From assembly GCA_900239685.1 (NCBI GenBank), contig OENT01000041.1, forward strand, positions 62,001 to 126,000: a DNA stretch of 64,000 nucleotides, given 5' to 3'. The translations under genes and the position numbers were made by a program. Positions 1 through 14,700 of this stretch are shown piece after piece (the first letter of the stretch is position 1; every line of letters starts with the position of its first letter). Origin of the DNA: Rotaria macrura. Its lineage: Eukaryota; Rotifera; Eurotatoria; Philodinida; Philodinidae. A model generated the notes under the pieces. That model ran no database searches and was not told where the DNA came from. It saw only the letters and a program-made list of their open reading frames with translations.

Positions 1-3000
1 TTAACTTTATCAAATAATAATTCGACTGCCATAGCACCCATAGCCTTGATGAAATTCTATTTACAAACACGAAAATTCGATGACATTATTGATTATGAAT
101 TAATTTTATCGATTGTAAAATATGTTTGTCGAATACGATCTGGTATATATAATATTGATAGTTGAATATTAAAATTATTCTCGTTTTTGTTTTCGTTCAA
201 TAAACAAGGTCATATGCTGGTATTCTTGCCTGGTCCTGATGAGATTGCTATAATGACTGATCTAGTCTTGAATATTAATCTTCAAATTGAGTAAAATTGC
301 GATGTCTTCTACAATATGCGTCGATAAGAGAAAGTTTTCGTATGCCTAGATTTGGAATAGTACTTCATACGATTTCAAGACCTGCATCATGGTCATTGAT
401 GAATAATGATCGTTCACGTTTATTAGTATGTACTTCGAAATGATTCAACTAATCATGAAATGTATTATTTCGTTGTCTAGATTCTATGTGATGCAAACTG
501 TGAAACTGGTGTACCGTTTTGTAACATTAGTTGTGTCATTGACACAGGCATTACACTTGAGGTAGATATCAGTCAAGAAATTGATTCTTTTTGTTGTTGT
601 CTAACTTTGCAATCGATGTCAATATTTAAGAAATGTTATCATACAACATCATCTAAATTTTTACCCAAATACAATTGGATAAATCAAACAAGTGCCATGG
701 AAAGGAAGCATCGGTAGAAAAATAAAAATAAAATTTGTACTTTTTTTCTTATGAAATCTCAATCTATATTTTAGAGCAAGCATAGAGGAAGGAAGTGTTT
801 GCTATCGACTTTATCCTCATTGTTTATTCAACGAAAAAATCAGTGAAAATATCAATTCAGAAATGGCACGACAACCATTACTGGTATGTTGAAAGAAAAA
901 TTTTCCTGCCACACAAGATGTCTTGTTCATGCGCATTTCTAAAGTACATCATTTTTAATAGTATGATGTTCCATACAAGTCTTAGGAAAGTATAGCAAAC
1001 TTGTTTTTCTATTAGAAAATGGTGATTCTAATCTTAGATTTCATTTTGTCCATAGTTGTCGAATGCTTCTAAATTCCATAAAGTTGAACGGGGTACAAAT
1101 CAAGTCACGATTAATTAAGATCCATTTAGATTTTTTTTCTTTTATATTTAAACTCAAAATGAGAAAAATCAAGTTCATTAAAAGTGTAGACAAAGTAAAA
1201 GTTCGACAATATCTCGTGCACTTGAAATCAATTTCATATTTTACGATAACTATGTAAACATATATATCTGGGCGTGTATTTTTAGTGATGAGAAACGAAT
1301 CGAGAAATTATAATATGACAACCAATTAGCATAATGATCAGCAATATGTCTTGTTTAAGAATATCTTAGACAATATAGACGTAAACACACGTATTGAATT
1401 TTTAGCTTGTTGCAAATTTAGATGAATTGCTATACGTATTAAATTTTATCAAGAAATCATGACTTTCGGAATATTTTCGTACATATACATTTGTTAAAAC
1501 AGTATAATCTTTAAGATATGATCATAATTCGATCAGGAATAGAAATGGATAATAATTTCTGTAGATCAATGTAAAAATATTACTTCGTGCATCAATCGTT
1601 ACCACTTTCTGACTAGTATATCAATTCATCATCGTATTTATTCAACACATGTCAAGAAAAACTACAGAATTTAAAATAAATATTGAAGTATGACGCTCGA
1701 AATTGTTTCCATCACAAGAATGGTAGATGACTTTGTGACGGTTCATTACAGATATTGATAGACGATATTGCTACATAATCTATCAATGTTAATCAAGAAT
1801 TGCCTGTTTCTACTTTGTTATTACATCCTTAGAGGATTATGTAAATATTGATAATGTCACCAAATAGATCAAACAAATCCATATTATTGCTATTAACCAA
1901 AATAATGACATCGTATTTTCGATATGAATCCCATAAGGATCGTGTCAATAGCTATTTTTCTTTTTCATATCTTTAAATCACAGACAATATCATCTTTTCT
2001 ATTTCAGGAAAATATAATGCAAGCAAAATTATTTGCTTGGACGAATTGTTCTGTCGCAGAATTTATGTTAAAACTACCATATCCTCCTCCATTTGCAGTA
2101 GTTCGAGCTGGTATAACACAATTGAAAGTAAATAATTTGTTTGTTACTTTTCTTTATCCGTACACACAATTGCTTTCATTCAGAATCTTGATTTGTTCGA
2201 TAAATGGGAAGATATTGTTGAATTAGGTGCATATTGTCTGGCATTACCTATTGTTGAATTACCATATGCAATGATGATTGTTTATGCTCATCTTTTTAAA
2301 TGTCTTCAACCAATTTTAATTATTTTATCGACATTAATTGTTGGTGATCCTTGTAAATAACAAATGAAAAGAAAAAGAAAAAATAATATCTTTGTTTGTA
2401 TGTAATAGTTCAATCGAAATCGAATATTCATGGTTTATCAGAATTCAAACAACGGCTTGCATCAAATAAAAATTCGGATCATTACATTTTTTATCAATTA
2501 TATCTCGTTCGTATTAATATATAAAAATTGTTTGAAATGTATTTCGAAAAAAATATTTTTGACCATTCTTTTAAGGAATGGGATCAATCTATTGATAAGA
2601 AACAATTTTGTACTAATCATAATATAAAATATTTTCGTATGAAACAAATTGATTGTTTCAGGTGAGATATACTATTAAAATCAGATAGTCATTATGAGTT
2701 TTGTTTTTCTAGAAAATCAATAATTGATTTTTTAATGAATATTAATTTTGAAAAGTTTTTCTATTCAAACAATGATGAAATTATCAATTTAAATGAAAAT
2801 TCTTCATGTTGGCCACTTATTCAAGCCATAATCGTTCGTTGTTTACCACAAAATCTACTCATATATGATCAACAATGGTTATCAAAGTAAAGATTCTAGT
2901 ATTAAAAGCCAAGAGGAAATTTGATGAAACAGAACTTTCTTTGATTCGTTTTTTAATGTTTTCTGGTGGATTCAATCCATGAATGTCAAGGAGAAAATCA

Positions 3001-5589
3001 CTATTGAACAAGCTGATAATTGTCGGACGATAGTTCTTTCTTCCATAAATAAGTCAATACTAGCTTTTTATCTCTGTTCTATCCTTGTTAAAAAAAAAAC
3101 ATTCGATGTATTCGATCAATCAATTTCTTTTGAATGTATTACGTCAAGGAGAGGACGAAATGGCGTATTTTAATGTCATACAATGTCGACCCAATCACGT
3201 TTTCTAAGGTTAACATAAATGAAAAATGGTTCTTTTCATCAGTCTAAAATATAGAATAGTTGATCACAAGTTGTCTCCAGTCGACATTCAGACTGGCAAA
3301 GCACAAAACTCCATTGAATATATTTGTTTTAATTTTCATACTTGAGAAAAACATCTAAAACAGAAAACAAGTAATTAAGTACCGTGTTTCGACATTTACT
3401 ATATATTTTTCATTCGAAATGATATTTTTTAAATGACAAAGGAGATATAATGAAACATATTCGATTTCTTTTTGAAATTTCATTTTTCATAAAAAAAACG
3501 TATATTGATGTACATTGAAATAAATAGAGAACTCGAATTTTACAACAGTTACGTTGTTGTTGATACCTAATTAGAAAAGATTTACAATTATTGTATTTCT
3601 TTCCTACAATATTCTATTGTTGGTTGACATTTATCGATCAGCAAAAGCTTCTTTTCGTTAAGGCCAATGCTAAAAGTAAATTTACTTAACACCAATATAT
3701 ATATATAGAGAGAGAGCGAGAAACGTCTGCTCTAATCTTCCGTGACCTATTCAAGGCTTCTAATACTTGTTCCTTGAAAAAAAAAGATTTGAAATTGATA
3801 TACATCATTGATTTCGAGTGTATTCAGTATAGATATACTGTCAAAAGTGACACGTGCTCTAGAACAGATTTCTAATCGTGCCGTTAGATATAGATTTCAA
3901 TAATGTATCGATAGATTTAATTGTTACAATAAACAATTGAAAAATTCAAACTATTTCGAATCAAAACACGTCCATTCTTTTTTCTGTTTGTGCGTAGAAC
4001 ATCCTTTCTTTTAGTTAATTGCATAGTATTCACTCGAAAATGGTGAAGCCAACAACTAAACATTCACAACTGTTAAGAGAACAATAAGATGTTATTCTAA
4101 TTTGAGATAAAGTAGTATTGAAATATTCTCAGAATTTTTTCTATTGTCAACAATGAGAAATTTTTCGAACTATCAACCAATTAGATTTTTAAAATTTGAA
4201 ATTCGTCGCTGCTGTTTAATTACACAAGAATAGTTTCCGAAACTAGGAAATAATTAAAAATAGATTTTAACAACATTTACTACCATTCATTTTTATCTCA
4301 TGCATGCTTATAATAGAAAGAAAAATATACTTTGCGGCCATCATCCGGCCATGAAACGATTCAAAAGCACAATACATGTGATATACAAAGTCAATGACAA
4401 AGATCAAATTGAATCGAAAACATCTCGAGGAAATATTCTTCTAATAAAAAGAAAAGTCACTCTTGATCTTCTATGATTGTATTTTATTGAAAATTTGCCT
4501 CGAGATTCTATAAAAATAATCGTGTGCTGGAGGGAAATTTCTAGAAGATGCAGTAGATTTAATTGAGTACTTAATATATACTCTAGTATCATATGTATAT
4601 TACTTTGCAATCGTATCCTGACGATGGATATCGATGGAAATAATGTTTTTCTACTAAATAATTATTGTGCATGAGAAACATATGCTGCTAATGCTATTCG
4701 CAAAAAGATATAATTTATTGTTTATAATTGTCCACAACACATTGAAGAGAGGTAGGCATATTCTTTTATTTAAAATCCTGGCATGAGACAGCTTGTGATT
4801 AAATGTGTATTCTAGACCCATGAAAAGAACCATTCTTCATTCATGTTAACCTTAGAGAACGTGATTGGGTCGACATTGTATTAAATCGAAATACCTCATT
4901 TTGTCGTACCCTTGGTGTAATACATTAAAACAAAATTTAAACGCTCGTATACGGTGGATATTTTTACTCAAGGTCATACAAGCAGAAAAAAAAAGTCTAC
5001 ATTAAGTAATTTGTTTTAGAGAAAGACTATTAGCAGTGATACACATGAAGTATATTGGTTTCAGACATCATCGATGTATTGAATGCTATGAAAAATGAAT
5101 GGAAATAGAAGGAAAATGTCTTAAGAATATTTCATATTTTATAATAATAATTCTATATATTTCTATGAAATGTCTCTCGGATATTGATTCTTGCCTTTCT
5201 TTTCTTTTTGTTTTATAAAAATCAGTCGAAATGAGTTAGTAAAATTCGACCAATCGTCCGTATTAAGCAATATTCAATGGAATGAACAAGAAAAAATTTA
5301 TTTTGCTATATGTGATGATTTAATGCGTTCACCAAAAGGTTCATTTATGGGTAAACATTGCACATTAGTTGAAGATCTTGTGATATTATTTTTTGGAATT
5401 ATAAATGATAAATTAAAATTGAATGAATATCAAATTGTATTATCCGACAATAACAATCTATTTAAATTGCGAACCAAATTAAATGCATGTGTCAAACGAA
5501 AATTGCAAGCACTCGGTTGTGATAATGATAGAACAAATGATTATCATTCATTTAATCTATTAGTCAAGATTTTTTCAAATATTAAGTAA
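1..5589 (+). CDS. DHX36/YTHDC2-like DEAH-box RNA helicase, C-terminal part (5' end outside window)
   Basis: Exons read as 1-142, 209-290, 350-425, 481-713, 775-883, 2008-2127, 2184-2352, 2409-2506, 2576-2661, 2713-2886 and 5226-5589. All junctions are GT-AG and the phase closes over 550 codons to a TAA. The protein follows the C half of the DHX36/YTHDC2 family: a VDYELILSIVKYVC-like lead-in, motif IV-type HMLVFLPGPDEI, then winged-helix/HA2 sequence (PYPPPFAVVRAGITQLK, WEDIVELG, FKCLQPILIILSTLIVGDPF) and an OB-fold tail (VILFFG, LFKLRTKLNACVKRKLQAL). Family members unwind RNA, including G-quadruplexes, or bind meiotic transcripts. Odd points: motif V reads CDANCETGVP where TNIAETSIT is usual, and motif VI reads ERKHRAS where QRxGRAGR is usual, so ATP hydrolysis is doubtful. 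Two introns are very long (1124 and 2339 nt). An AATAAA lies at 5661. Family assignment is strong; DHX36 versus YTHDC2 is not resolved. Confidence 0.85.
3066..5000. repeat. Diverged inverted repeat inside the last helicase intron
   Basis: Around 3140-3290 the + strand matches the reverse complement of about 4770-4925. The best block is 3180-3238 against 4820-4872, sharing ATGTCGACCCAATCACGTT and AAGGTTAACAT. Weaker similarity extends outward to about 3066 and 5000. The arms enclose about 1.5 kb with no recognisable transposase. This accounts for most of the 2.3-kb intron 2887-5225. It looks like an old non-autonomous element or an inverted duplication; I could not identify target-site duplications. 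Confidence 0.6.
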
Positions 5590-5660
5590 TAGAAGAAGAA
5601 ACAAAACAAATCAAATCAAAACAGGCCGTATACAATCTGTGATAGAACCAAGGATAAACA

Positions 5661-5666
5661 AATAAA
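5661..5666 (+). promoter_or_regulatory. Polyadenylation signal of the helicase gene
   Basis: AATAAA 72 bp after the helicase stop, in a short intergenic space shared with the convergent gene at 5895-6479. Confidence 0.5.
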
Positions 5667-5894
5667 ATAAGAACATTTCTAGTTTGTTGTGTTTGTGATA
5701 TTTGTAATAAAAGTTTTAGTATTCACTTTCACTTTCACTTTTAATTTTCTTTTTCCTTCGTCTATTTCGAAGCTCACTTACAAAGCATTAAAAAACAGAA
5801 TGTACAAAAAAAAAGAAATGTTTGTTTTTTTTAAATTAAATATGAATGTTCGTTAGATTAGTGTAGCACCAAAATAAGAAATAAGGAGACTTTT

Positions 5895-6479
5895 TTAAAC
5901 AGAAGAAAATGAATGATCACTTGAACTGATTGTACTGGTTAAAGAATGACTGTCACTATCAATGTGTGCTGTATATAGATCAATAAGATCTAAATCGAAT
6001 GCATGATCCCAATCTAATTCAGCTTTTCGATTACGATATTGACCACGTTGTTTAGGTTCTCTTTGTTTCAATTGATGATAGTTTATATCGCTATCACGAT
6101 CATCATGATCATCATCATTTAAATCATGATTGGATGAAAATAGATCATCTTTGATTTCCATCAATGGTCTAATCGGTTGATGTTGACACTGATAATGAAT
6201 GCGATCGTAATTGTTGTAACATTGTAGCTGTTGGCGACGTGGTGATGTACGCAATGGATGAGAAAAGTATTGTTGCTGTTGTGGTCGATGATTACTATTG
6301 TAATAAATATTTTTTGCCTGGAACGAAGATGATGAACGATAATTATCTTTGGAACGACGTGTTCGTGGATTCGAATGAGTGTCGGCTACTGATCTTTCTT
6401 CTGTTTCATGTTTAACGGTTACTAATAGATTCGGATAGCGAGATGAATATTGTTGTTGAAGACCGGCCATTTTCAGCAT
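5895..6479 (-). CDS. Unrecognised low-complexity, polar 194-aa protein
   Basis: This is an uninterrupted frame from ATG (6479) to stop, rich in Gln, Asn, Ser, His and Asp. I do not recognise a domain. The N-terminal two thirds are basic and Gln/Arg-rich (QQQQYFSHPLRTSPRRQQ). The C-terminal third holds an acidic His/Asp run (DLNDDDHDDRDSDINYH) and then a short hydrophobic-acidic stretch, LDWDHAFDLDLIDLY, ending in a Ser-rich tail. It has no signal peptide or membrane segment and is probably largely disordered. It lies tail-to-tail with the helicase gene, about 300 bp apart. It may be a complete single-exon gene or the last exon of a longer one. The length and biased composition argue for coding over chance, but no homology supports it. 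Confidence 0.5.
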   Translation of the reverse strand: MLKMAGLQQQYSSRYPNLLVTVKHETEERSVADTHSNPRTRRSKDNYRSSSSFQAKNIYYNSNHRPQQQQYFSHPLRTSPRRQQLQCYNNYDRIHYQCQHQPIRPLMEIKDDLFSSNHDLNDDDHDDRDSDINYHQLKQREPKQRGQYRNRKAELDWDHAFDLDLIDLYTAHIDSDSHSLTSTISSSDHSFSSV

Positions 6480-8005
6480 CTAATACTATTAATACTGTAT
6501 ATGAACCAGTTAAAATTTGCTCTTTAATGCTGAATAAATATATGTATGTATCAATGTTCAAATGTATTAAAATCTATAATTGAAGAGCGGATGAAGATCA
6601 GCGAGAAAAAAATATACTCTCATTTACACACATATGTCCTGTACACAAAAGAGTGAAAAAGGATCAACCTTCATCGACCATCAAATAGGGCGCGCATCTA
6701 TCAATCATTAAATCGGACACACACACGCGCGAGCGCGAGCGCAAACCATATATAAATACATATACGTAAATGCATATATAAAGTAGCGTTGAACGTTACT
6801 TTTTTTCTCTTGTATGTCAGAGGAGGTTCGATGAAAGCAAGAAAAAAGTCGTTTATTTCGGATTAATCCATTGCCGACACATTGCGCAAGGATTGATCAG
6901 TCAAGATATCATCGAGTAAATGATGATAATGATGATGCGTCCCACATACACAAGGGCAGTTGCAATGTACACATACTCACATCAATGATACCTACATTAT
7001 TAAGTCTCTATGAGGTCTAGCACGATAACTGTCCATCATTTATCTGATAAGAAAAGTTGACCTCAATAATGTGAGGATAAATCATGAATTATATGGTTCT
7101 CTACAACACTGATAGATATTTATTTCACGATAATAATATATTATTTATAATCGAGATGATACAAGAAAACAGATGTTACGAAAACACAATATTAACAAAG
7201 AAAAAGAAGAAGAAGAAGAAAAAGCGTTGTTTTTGTTTAATATGATAGGTTAGGTTTTTGTTATAATCTATTCGATACAACGACTACTTACGTTATATAT
7301 ATATATATGCTAGTGAGTGAGTGAGTGGTAAAAAATTGAGTAATAAGTATTGTTTTTGAAAACGAATGTAATGGATAAAGAATGAGGGTAACAGATGAGT
7401 GAAATGATTTTTGCCTTACATTCATATTTTTCGTTCAACTGAGTTGAGTGGCAGGAGGATATAAATATAGCTGTAGCTTTCTTTTTCCTCCTCATATATC
7501 CCATCGGACTTACTTTCTCTCTTTTTTTTATATTCGTCGATTTACATGGCATCTGTTGCTTTTTTTTCTGTATGAAGTTATTTTTTCCTCTTTTCTCCTT
7601 TTCTCCCTGCTTTTAACGCAAGGAATGAAAAAGAAGAAATCATAATAAAAGTGAACAAATGAACGAATTCAATGAAAGAAGCATTATATTGAACGCCTCT
7701 TTCTTTTGTACTATTGTGTCATATATTCCATCGAAATGCATGGATCAACTATGTATATACATATCTGTATTTGTTTGTGTGCGTGTGTGTGTGTCTGCTT
7801 CATTTCACAGATCTGACGAGCAATATACCTATTATCTATGCAACAAATATTTACTTGCTGCTGTCATAAACAATGATTATTGTGAAGACAAAAAAATTCT
7901 CTAAATACGAATATGTACTCGTCGACAACCGATGAATAAGAGATTCTTCTTGACATTTATTACCATCCATGACATATATAAATACATGCACGGCATGATA
8001 GGAAT

Positions 8006-8045
8006 GGTAGTAGTAATAGTAGTAGTAGTAGTAGAAGTAGTAGCA
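8006..8045 (+). repeat. (GTA)n microsatellite
   Basis: Imperfect GTA/GTAATA tract. It creates poly-Tyr/Leu frames on the minus strand that are not genes. Confidence 0.85.
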
Positions 8046-9458
8046 ATAGCGAAAAAAAGAAAAAGAAAATAGAAAGGAGTCGCAAAAGCATAGACATGTA
8101 CACAATAATTAGGCAAGGCATATGTAAAACAGAGAAAAGCATCAACATACGAGTATCGAAACCGATAACAAGTGATAGTTGCTGTTGTCGTCGTTGTCGT
8201 CCTCGTCATCATCATCATCATCATTATACAGTGAATATGGGGAAAGACAACATTGTTAAGATAAAAGCTACATCAACATGTCTATCTTGATAACTAGTTG
8301 AAATTGGTATTCACATATACATTTGTTGTTTGCTTTCTATATCGTTCACTATGTATAATCATAATTCTTCTTTAATTATGTACATTAGTCGCTGGATGTA
8401 TGATTATATTCTTGGTTTTTTTTCAATAGATAGACAGTCAACAATACTTCATATAAGTAAATACGTCGAAGGCAATGTCAAGTATGAATAATAGGCAAAA
8501 TAAACGTTGTCTGATATCCGAAACCCGAACTGTTTCTATTCAATCAAGTAGTTTTTCTTTTAGCATATAATTATATACTTAGTTATAAATAGTTTTGTCC
8601 TATATAATAAAAAGAAATGTTCAATCAATAAGATTGTTATTAGATTTGTTTATTTCAATTTTGTAAATCGAGTATTATATTAAAATAGTTCATATTTTCA
8701 ATCGACAAATTACAATTTAACAAAACGAAACAGCACAAACATTGATCATTTATCATTTAAAGGCCATTGTTTGTATTAGAATAGACATGTGTCAGAAAAT
8801 ATTACTATCATAAAAACATATGTTCTTCTCTTACACGTTTATGGGTACTTAGATATTTAAAGAACAACGCTAATATGAAGCGTTGAGAATGAATTGTTCT
8901 AGAGGTGATGTATAAAAAGAGAATAAAAGAGTTTCTTTTTCATGATTAGTTTCGAGACGTGTTCAATGAAAAAAAGATTTTTTTCTCTAAAACCTCACTA
9001 TCACCTTTAAAAGTTTTTCAGAACAAATCAAAATGACATAATTAAATAGTGCTCTTCGTTTTCATGGAACATAAATCTTTAAGTTTTATTGAGATTGACA
9101 TCAACTTCTTCAGTACTACTGAGCAAACATTCTTTCTGATGTGATGCATTGAATTTTATACTATTTAAATAAAAATTTGTCGAGGAGCGTCCTCTATTGA
9201 TAATTGAAGAGCTATAGTTTTAAAAAGTTCCTTGTTGTAGTCTTAATTGATATCAACATCAACAAGATGATAAATTAATTATCTATTTAAATATAATACA
9301 TTGATTAATATACAAGGTGGTTACATAGCAACATTGAACGAAAGACGATGCTTATATCAGATTATCGTATTCTGGTTTGTTTTCTTTAATGAAATAGAAT
9401 CTTCTACTATTTGAGTGCATATTAAATGAAAATATTTATTATTTTTTTTTCATATATT

Positions 9459-9481
9459 TCTTCTTCTTCTTCTTCTTCTTT
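9459..9481 (+). repeat. (TTC)n microsatellite
   Basis: About seven TTC units just upstream of the zinc-finger gene start at 9539. Confidence 0.85.
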
Positions 9482-9538
9482 TTTTGATAAAATTTTGAAG
9501 CCTGTCGATAGAACATTTTCATACATAACGTTTTACTG

Positions 9539-11729
<2,191 letters not shown>

Positions 11730-14700
11730 GCAGAAAATAATCATTTGTACAAATCTTAATTTTTCCTTATTATTTTTGTCGTTGTTTCACTATCTTTCCC
11801 TGTGTACTGATGTAAAAAATCTTACTACTCTCGTAATTTTTTCTCATCTGTGATATCTTTTGATACTGACATCATTTGAGCAGATTTCGATCAGCAGCAA
11901 GAAACAGTCTCATGAAGCAAATAAGAAAGCAATTAAGACATCTATTGTTGAGTTGATTTATACAGATACCGGTTTTTTTTTCATTTGTTGATGTTTCTTT
12001 TTATTTCTCTTTATGTGCTTGTTGTTGAATTGTCTTATGAACCTGTGCACTCTGACTTGTAGTCAGAAAAGCTTCCTATCAATTTTTCCTGCAAATCGAT
12101 AATTGAACATTATCAGATTTATATCTTCGATTGATATTGTCATTTACACTCATTTAATCGTGCTTCTCATTTTTACTCAATCACAATGATATTAAATAAA
12201 AGCAATAGAAACAATGAAATAAGAACATATGTTATTGAGACTAAAGTACTGCTAAACTAGCTTCGATTGGGAAGAATTAAAAACTCTTTGAGAATAATGA
12301 TGTATTGCTATGGTTCGATGAATTATGAAAGTTATAGAAAAATTAATAATTATTTATTGATATAATCATAGTTACGCAATTACTGATACCTGAATACGTA
12401 TTACAGATGGCATCAAACCGAAAGACAAATTTTGTACGACTAGCAATAGATAATATTGAAATAATGTCATAGTAAAACCGTGACAGATCAATCTGTAAGA
12501 ACAGAAACATGATCAATCTAACACTTGAAACATAAGAAAATATTTACTTAGATGTAAACCGAATATACATATATATATATATACTCAGCAACTCGTCAAG
12601 TAATAGGAGCAAGAGTGAAGATGGTAATAGCACACAAAAATAATGCAAATACTCGTAGTCTTCGATCACAAAAATTACATAGAGGACCATAATCAGGACA
12701 GTGTTATCGGCACTAACCACAACAGCTATAAGAACAACAAGAAAACGATTATTCTTCTTAACTAATACGAAGAGGCATAGAGAATGAATAAAAAATAAAT
12801 AAATCACGATAATTAAATTTACCCATTGAATTATCTAGTGATATTGCTTTTAGATGAGCCGTAACACATTATTCTTGATTGTTGATAGTTGATAGCGAAA
12901 ATTGGATTCAAATGATATGCTTGCATCTGACTTCGGTTTTTTTTTGAAGTAAAATCAGGAATAGTCTCCTTTGATAATTTTTGTAAAATTCAAGGTATTT
13001 CAATGAATGTTATTGACAACAAAGAATTATTTGACTTGCAAATCATATTTTTTTTTCTTTTTTGCTCTCATTTCAAATTCATCATGAACGCTGCAGGTTG
13101 CCGTTATAGAAACAATAATACATGCCGTTAAAAATTAATTTTTAAATTTACCTCGAGATATTTATATTTATTTTTAAGCAACTAGAATATTTAGTGACTG
13201 TGTACTTGAGAAAAGTATGCACGTTATATTATCGACCTATTTAACGTGATACATCTTATGCTAGAAATCTTTTTTGATAAATTGTATTTTATTGAAATGT
13301 CATAAACAAGGAACCATTATTTAATAATTATCAGTTCAATTTAATGAGAAAGAAATGCACATACATATTTGCAGTAAATAGATGTCTTCGTTTAAACTTC
13401 ATTAAATCTTAGTACGTGGTTTTTTCTCAATTCTTTTCAATGTTCGAGAAAGTTCACTTAATAGATCAGAAAATGAAAATTTTCAAGTGCAATCAAACTC
13501 TCAACATCGATATTATTTTTTCAATTGGATGTCTCTTGTCGAGGCAAAACATAAACACCTGTTCGATCATCAAACTTCTATGGTCAACAGAACCTGTGAA
13601 GATAAGAACGGGCTGCTTCATTCAATATAAGATATATCCACTAAGAGTTGAACTATCTCATGAAATTTTGCCAGCATTGAAGTATTCTGAGAAAAAGAAT
13701 TCAAGGACACAATGGATGTGAAGTAAGTAATATGAAAACACAAGAGAAAAGTTCTTTTCAGATAAATTTTTGCTGCAATAATGCGTTTTTTTTTTGAAAT
13801 TAAAGTAATGCAAATGTTGGTGTTATTCAATTTTAAGGGTTTTATTGACATTTTCAAAGCAGAACTCTACATTCGACAATAGAATAATAAAATTTTCATA
13901 GACTATGTCAAAACGTTGACGACCCATTTTGTTAAACTCTAAAACATTGGCTAGTATCAGTTCTAAAACTCAGCATGAAAAATCTGGATAAGCTTCTAGA
14001 AATATCCGAAACACATTTTTCTCTTCATAGATATTAAGTAATTGATTTAAAGTGTCGATTTTGATTAGCACGTCATTTCACACGTAAATGAAAGAGTAAC
14101 CAGAAAAAAAATCGAAAATCCCAGTTGAGTACTTAGTTTGGCATAAATCTCTATAGAATTGTTCTAGAACTCGAACTTCTTTTTGGCGTAGAAAAAAAAA
14201 CTTGCTAATGCATAGAGAGTAAGTAAAAAAAAATAAAGTGTCAAGATCTAGCATACATTATTATGCAATATCTTTTGGCTTTTGGAAAATGTCAAAAATA
14301 AAGTTTCAAATAAATAGAATGCACAATATATATATATATATATATCTTATAAACTGAATTTTATTGTAATTCAATGTCTATTACAACTACATTATAATGG
14401 ATTAACATCTGCAATTGAAAGAATATGAGCATAGTCATTTTAGAAATTCATCTTTGAAGAAACAAATATTCTCAGTATGGAAGCGAACTGAAATTGAATA
14501 ATCTCCTGTATAGCTAAAGTAAGAATAATTCATATAGGATAATAAACAATATGAGTAGATATCCAATTCTTCGATTAAAAAAATTAACTAGAAGAGAATG
14601 ATGTGTCGTAGAATAATATTTGCAAGATTGAAAAAAAGAGACATGGTGATATTTTATAAAGAATATTAAAAAACGTTATGTACTAAGTGCGATTTTTTTC

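Larger units (their letters stand above)
6480..9538. other. Divergent intergenic region with many simple repeats
   Basis: This spacer separates a minus-strand gene (upstream side) from the plus-strand zinc-finger gene, so both promoters should lie here. It holds an alternating CG/CA patch near 6719-6744 and microsatellites: (AAG)n near 7205-7222, (TA)n then (GTGA)n at 7294-7327, (GT)n at 7775-7794, (GTA)n at 8006-8045, (ATC)n at 8205-8225 and (TTC)n at 9459-9481. The short frames here are artefacts of these repeats. I see no gene. Confidence 0.6.

Noticed and set aside
1..2890. Reading the helicase region as a pseudogene because of many in-frame stops
   Set aside because: All stops fall in GT-AG introns; splicing gives one open frame with matching phases up to 5589.
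7851..8290. Minus and plus frames with poly-Tyr, poly-Leu, poly-Thr and poly-His
   Set aside because: These are translations of GTA and ATC microsatellites.
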